DNA from: an uncultured Desulfosporosinus sp.
Lineage (GTDB): Bacteria > Bacillota > Desulfitobacteriia > Desulfitobacteriales > Desulfitobacteriaceae
Direction: 5' to 3'
Length of the DNA stretch: 36,216 bases
Assembly (NCBI GenBank): GCA_927405585.1
Contig: CAKMJS010000025.1
Coordinates: 1 to 36,216, forward strand
Positions 32,800-36,216 of the stretch are shown piece by piece. The notes below the pieces were generated by a model. The model searched no databases and was not told the DNA's origin. It saw nothing but the letters and a program-made list of their open reading frames with translations. Position 1 is the stretch's first letter; every line of letters begins with the position of its first letter. Both the position numbers and the translations under genes were made by a program.

Positions 32800-33952
32800 G
32801 GGGCATCTCCTCTCCTAAGACGTGTCGCGCCATACGGAGAGGCGTAGCTGCCTCTATGTCATCCGGAACATTTTGACCGTTCGTTAGGTAGGCTGTAGGA
32901 AGGGTTGTCTGACCCAATAGATTGAGTATGGACCCTGCACTCCCAGTCTCGTCTAACTTTGTGAAGATGAGATGCGTCGTTAAGCCTTCAAAACGTTGGT
33001 ATATTCTAAGTTGGTCAGCAAATTGTGTGGTTGCGCTCAAGACCAACATTGTGAAATCCGGTTTTGCCTTATCCAAAAAAGCGCGTAGCTCGGACATATG
33101 TATATCATGTTGAGGACTTCTGCCCGCCGTATCAATAAAAATAAGTTCTTTATCCGCATGAAGCTCAAGTGCCTCGCGCAACCCGGTAGGGGTCATGACC
33201 ACTTCAACAGGCACTCCGATGATCTCACCAAACGTTTTAAGCTGCTCTACAGCGGCGACCCGATAGGTGTCAGCCGTAATCAAGGCAACCTTGCGTTTAT
33301 CCACAATACTAAAACCGGCTGCCAGTTTACCAATCGTCGTGGTTTTCCCTACTCCAGTCGCTCCGATTAAGGCGACAATCCTCGGCTTGTCAATCCCCGG
33401 CTGAATTAGCCCTATTTGTCCGCAGATCTGGCGAACATTAGCTTCAATTCGGGCGTAAACCTGGGCATCATCGACCCACTCCTCTGGTAACAACGTTTGT
33501 TGCACGTGGCTAATCAAGCGCTTAACTAGGTTTTCGCTGATCCCTCGACCGTGTAAGTGATCTGCCCATCTTTGCAGCATCGGTGGCCAAGAACTTTTTT
33601 CCTCTCCGAGCCCCTCCATCTGGTGATTCATCTTCTCCAGCATCCGACGCATAGAGGTAAGTTCTTCTTGAAGATTTGGGGTCTCTTCGTTAGACTCCGA
33701 AAAAGGCCGAACTACAGGCGACTTAGCTTCCTCGACATAATACCCATAATTGGAAACGGGAGTTTTCTGTACTGCCACTGGTTTTTCCTCAATAGCCGCT
33801 GTGATTTCCACTCGTAGCTTGCCAAAGAAGCCCAAGAAACCACCCTCTCGAAACTCACGTGTCTGGAGGATGACCGCTTCGGATCCCAGTTCCCGCTTGA
33901 CTTTTCCCATGGTTTCTGCCACATTATCTCCTACAAATCGTCTAACTCGCAC
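32792..33952 (-). CDS. flhF: Flagellar placement GTPase FlhF (SRP-type)
   Basis: A 386-residue SRP-GTPase. Domains in order: N-terminal B domain (MRVRRFVGDNVAETMGKVKRELGSEAVILQTR), linker and N domain, then the G domain with GATGVGKT (197-204), DTYRVAAVEQL, DTAGRSP (274-280) and TKLDETG (331-337). It sets the pole or site of flagellum assembly. The start is GTG at 33952, inside the 3' end of flhA (11-nt overlap). Confidence 0.95.
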   Translation of the reverse strand: MRVRRFVGDNVAETMGKVKRELGSEAVILQTREFREGGFLGFFGKLRVEITAAIEEKPVAVQKTPVSNYGYYVEEAKSPVVRPFSESNEETPNLQEELTSMRRMLEKMNHQMEGLGEEKSSWPPMLQRWADHLHGRGISENLVKRLISHVQQTLLPEEWVDDAQVYARIEANVRQICGQIGLIQPGIDKPRIVALIGATGVGKTTTIGKLAAGFSIVDKRKVALITADTYRVAAVEQLKTFGEIIGVPVEVVMTPTGLREALELHADKELIFIDTAGRSPQHDIHMSELRAFLDKAKPDFTMLVLSATTQFADQLRIYQRFEGLTTHLIFTKLDETGSAGSILNLLGQTTLPTAYLTNGQNVPDDIEAATPLRMARHVLGEEMPHA

Positions 33953-36011
33953 GATCCATCCCCACCATTCCTACAGCTTGTACTTGTACACCTTGAACTA
34001 ATTCATTATATGAGAGCACCATAAGTTGAGGAAGTTGACGCTCTGTCACACGTTTTAGGTTAATTCTCACCAGTGGAGCGCAGACAATCACCGGCGTTAG
34101 CCCTTTAAGCATAACCTTCTCTACCTCTCGCGTAAGGTTTTGAACGAGGACTTGTAGCATCTTCGGATCCAGCGCTAAATAAGTACCATAATCAGAAGGG
34201 TGAATACTATCCAAAATTTGCTGTTCAATCTGTGGATCGAGTGTGATCACGGGTAAGGTTTTATCTTTGCCGAGTAGTGGCTGTAAGATTTGTCGAGCTA
34301 AAGCCTGGCGGACATGTTCCGTCAAGCGGTCAAGATCCTTGGTGCTCTGCGCTTGGTCGGCAAGAGTTTCGAGGATTGACACCATATCTCGAATTGAGAC
34401 CCTTTCACGGAGTAAATTTGATAGAACCTTTTGCACTTGACCCAGACTTAGCAGTTCTGGAATTAACTCATCCACGACAGCAGAGGCTTTTTCCTTAGCA
34501 TGATCGATGAGAGTTTTGACGTCTTGACGATTGAGAATTTCCCAGGCTTGCGCCTTAATCACTTCAGTAATATGGGTCGCCAGAACGGTTGGCGCATCCA
34601 CCACCATCCACCCGCTTAGCTCCGCTTGTTCTCGGTACATCGCATTAATCCATTTAGCATCCAGTCCAAAAGCTGGTTCCTTGGTCGGCGTACCCGGTAT
34701 GGAATCACTGTCAAAACCACTGCTCATAGCCATGTAATGGTCCGCTAAAATCTCACCTGCGGCGATTTCTGCTCCTCGAATCTTGATCACATAATGGTTG
34801 GGCTGTAAATTCATATTATCGCGAACCCGTATCACAGGAACGATAAAACCCATTTCACTGGCAATTTGACGTCGAATTAGGACAATCCGATCGAGTAAAT
34901 CTCCCCCTTGCTGAACATCGACCAAAGCGATCAGCGCGTAGCCCAGTTCAAGTTCCATATGATCAATATTTAGAAGGTTTAGGACATTTTCCGGTTTCTT
35001 GCTCTCCTCGATTTCCGACTCCCTAGCTGCGGCCGATTCCTCAACGCCTGACACCTTGGAGTTTTTTTGGAGCATGTATCCTGCAACGAGTAACGCTACA
35101 GCCACAAGAAACAACGGGAATTTTGGCAAACCGAGGAAGGCTAACATGAACAACACTCCAGCAGTAATGAACAAGGCCTTCGGCTTTCGAAACAGTTGCT
35201 TAGTCAAATCATTACCCAGATTGTTTTCCGAGGCTGCCCGGGTGACGACTAAGCCAGTTGCCGTTGAGATCAGGAGCGCCGGGATCTGGGAAACGAGTCC
35301 ATCCCCGATGGTCAGCAAGGTATATTTATGGAGCGCTTCTAGCAAAGGCAGCCCCTGCATCACGACCCCGGTTATAAACCCTCCGATAATATTGATAAAT
35401 AAAATGATAATAGCGGCGATGGCATCCCCTTTGACGAACTTGGTAGAACCATCCATGGCACCATAGAAATCTGCTTCCTGTTGAATCGAGCTACGACGTT
35501 CGCGAGCCTGTAGTTCAGTGATCATCCCCGCATTGAGATCAGCATCGATGGACATTTGCTTTCCTGGCATGGCGTCCAAGGTGAACCGCGCAGCCACTTC
35601 CGAAACACGCTCTGCCCCTTTGGTAATCACGATAAATTGAACGAGGACTAAAATAATAAAGATAATAAATCCAACCACCGCATTGCCACGTATAACAAAT
35701 TCACCAAACTGCTGAATAACCTCTCCAGCATGACCGTCCAGTAAAATGAGACGAGTAGCCGAAATGTTCAAAGACAAACGAAACAACGTCAAGGTCAGTA
35801 AGAGGGAAGGAAGAGCTGAAAACTCCAAAGGGTCCTTAGCGAAAACTGCCAGCATCAGAGTTAGGACCGAAGCCGTAATATTTAAGGTAATTAATATATC
35901 CAGCAATCCAGCAGGCAATGGAATAATCATCATGACTACGATGCCCACGATTCCGATAGCCGCTAAAATGTCCATATTATTCAGAAACCGATTCTTCATC
36001 GATTCAGCCAT
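33942..36011 (-). CDS. flhA: Flagellar export gate protein FlhA
   Basis: A 689-residue export apparatus protein. About eight membrane segments lie in the first ~320 residues, with the FHIPEP-type conserved stretch around FTLDAMPGKQMSIDADLNAGMI and the following cytoplasmic loop. The C-terminal cytoplasmic part (from LLNIDHMELELGYALIALVD) binds substrate-chaperone complexes. Length is normal. The start at 36011 has AAGGAGG 7 nt upstream. It is the first intact gene of the run; the expected neighbour flhB is not seen. Instead an MttB-like fragment and a repeat lie directly upstream. Confidence 0.96.
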   Translation of the reverse strand: MAESMKNRFLNNMDILAAIGIVGIVVMMIIPLPAGLLDILITLNITASVLTLMLAVFAKDPLEFSALPSLLLTLTLFRLSLNISATRLILLDGHAGEVIQQFGEFVIRGNAVVGFIIFIILVLVQFIVITKGAERVSEVAARFTLDAMPGKQMSIDADLNAGMITELQARERRSSIQQEADFYGAMDGSTKFVKGDAIAAIIILFINIIGGFITGVVMQGLPLLEALHKYTLLTIGDGLVSQIPALLISTATGLVVTRAASENNLGNDLTKQLFRKPKALFITAGVLFMLAFLGLPKFPLFLVAVALLVAGYMLQKNSKVSGVEESAAARESEIEESKKPENVLNLLNIDHMELELGYALIALVDVQQGGDLLDRIVLIRRQIASEMGFIVPVIRVRDNMNLQPNHYVIKIRGAEIAAGEILADHYMAMSSGFDSDSIPGTPTKEPAFGLDAKWINAMYREQAELSGWMVVDAPTVLATHITEVIKAQAWEILNRQDVKTLIDHAKEKASAVVDELIPELLSLGQVQKVLSNLLRERVSIRDMVSILETLADQAQSTKDLDRLTEHVRQALARQILQPLLGKDKTLPVITLDPQIEQQILDSIHPSDYGTYLALDPKMLQVLVQNLTREVEKVMLKGLTPVIVCAPLVRINLKRVTERQLPQLMVLSYNELVQGVQVQAVGMVGMDRAS

Positions 36012-36216
36012 GAGTATTCCTCCTTCCGAGAGTCAGTGTCTTGGCCCGGACGCAGCAGCCTTCGGCGATACTCTCCCCTTCGCCGATAGGTATTCCTATG
36101 GGCAATTTGGACTGCTGCAGCAATGATCCAGGCTCCCTCGGGCGAGCCGATACTTAACGACCCGTTGCGCATCTCAGTAATTGAAGAGGCTGACCCATAC
36201 ACTACCGGGGTTCCCT
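35996..36216 (-). pseudogene. MttB-like (trimethylamine methyltransferase family) fragment cut off by a repeat
   Basis: The frame enters from the window edge as GTPVVYGSASSITEMRNGSLSIGSPEGAWIIAAAVQIAH. In MttB-family corrinoid methyltransferases the segment G.P..YG..SS..DMR.G..S.GSPE....AA..Q.A is followed by a YGLP-type continuation and some 150-200 more residues. Here the homology stops after QIAH and the frame reads the repeat (RNTYRRRGEYRRR), then stops at 35996 inside flhA. The rest of the gene is missing. The call is from motif recall only; the part beyond the edge is unknown, so it may be a truncated gene or a contig junction. Confidence 0.55.
36059..36105. repeat. Family-3 CTTCGGCG module at the flhA/MttB junction
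   Basis: CTTCGGCGATACTCTCC...TTCGCCG followed by AGGTATTCCTATGGG matches the 51-bp unit in selA (15727-15820). It lies exactly where the MttB-like homology ends. Confidence 0.7.

Noticed and set aside
32324-35466. Long plus-strand frames opposite flhG and flhA
   Set aside because: Shadow frames of strongly conserved minus-strand flagellar genes without starts or family motifs.

Overview
The window looks like chromosomal DNA from a spore-forming, motile, strictly anaerobic member of the Firmicutes, most like the Desulfosporosinus/Desulfitobacterium group (Peptococcaceae in the broad sense). This is inferred from gene content: selenocysteine synthesis with a selenocysteine-containing SelD, molybdenum-cofactor genes, MecA, BshC, an RCKP-type rubredoxin-like peptide, a Bacillus-type flhA-flhF-flhG-cheC-cheD-fliA order, and a heavy load of small palindromic repeats. 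No rRNA, tRNA or CRISPR array was seen.

Left part (1-19.3 kb): separate small units, nearly all on the minus strand. They are the 5' end of a PHP-domain gene, a tldD-pmbA pair, a GNAT acetyltransferase, a plus-strand Na/phosphate cotransporter, moeA-mobB, a FapA-type polymer-forming protein, an LCP-family cell-wall ligase, bshC, selD (UGA read as selenocysteine), selA, a small two-CxxC protein that may be Gin-like, mecA, a ferredoxin-type DUF362 protein, and an RCKP mini-protein with a membrane protein. MoeA/MobB and SelA/SelD fit a cell that makes Mo/W-cofactor and selenocysteine enzymes.

Right part (19.4-36.0 kb): one long minus-strand flagellar/chemotaxis run. In transcription order it is flhA, flhF, flhG, a PilZ/YcgR-like gene, cheC, cheD, an unknown membrane protein, fliA, fliK, flgD, flgE, a flgG-type gene, flgB, a second rod/hook gene (FlgF/FlhO type), cheW, a lytic transglycosylase, and a secreted protein with CWB2 repeats, Ig-like domains and leucine-rich repeats. 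Many junctions overlap (ATGA, 8 nt, 11 nt), which supports a co-transcribed operon.

The most interesting layer is the repeats. At least five small-repeat families fill the gaps. (1) REP-like palindromes with a GGGACGGTTC-type core. (2) A 37-bp tandem built on an inverted CTCGAACA/TGTTCGAG. (3) A hairpin element (CTCCCACTT/AAGTGGGAG plus a CTTCGGCG module) that stands alone at 18.5 kb, lies in frame inside selA where it adds about 105 residues, leaves a fragment in fliK, and marks the point where an MttB-like gene is cut off next to flhA. (4) Two MITE-like elements with long imperfect inverted arms. (5) Degenerate 7-bp tandem arrays directly upstream of the ribosome-binding sites of fliA and the PilZ gene. 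The right end shows an MttB-like C-terminal fragment where an upstream flagellar export gene would often be, either a real rearrangement or an assembly junction at a repeat.
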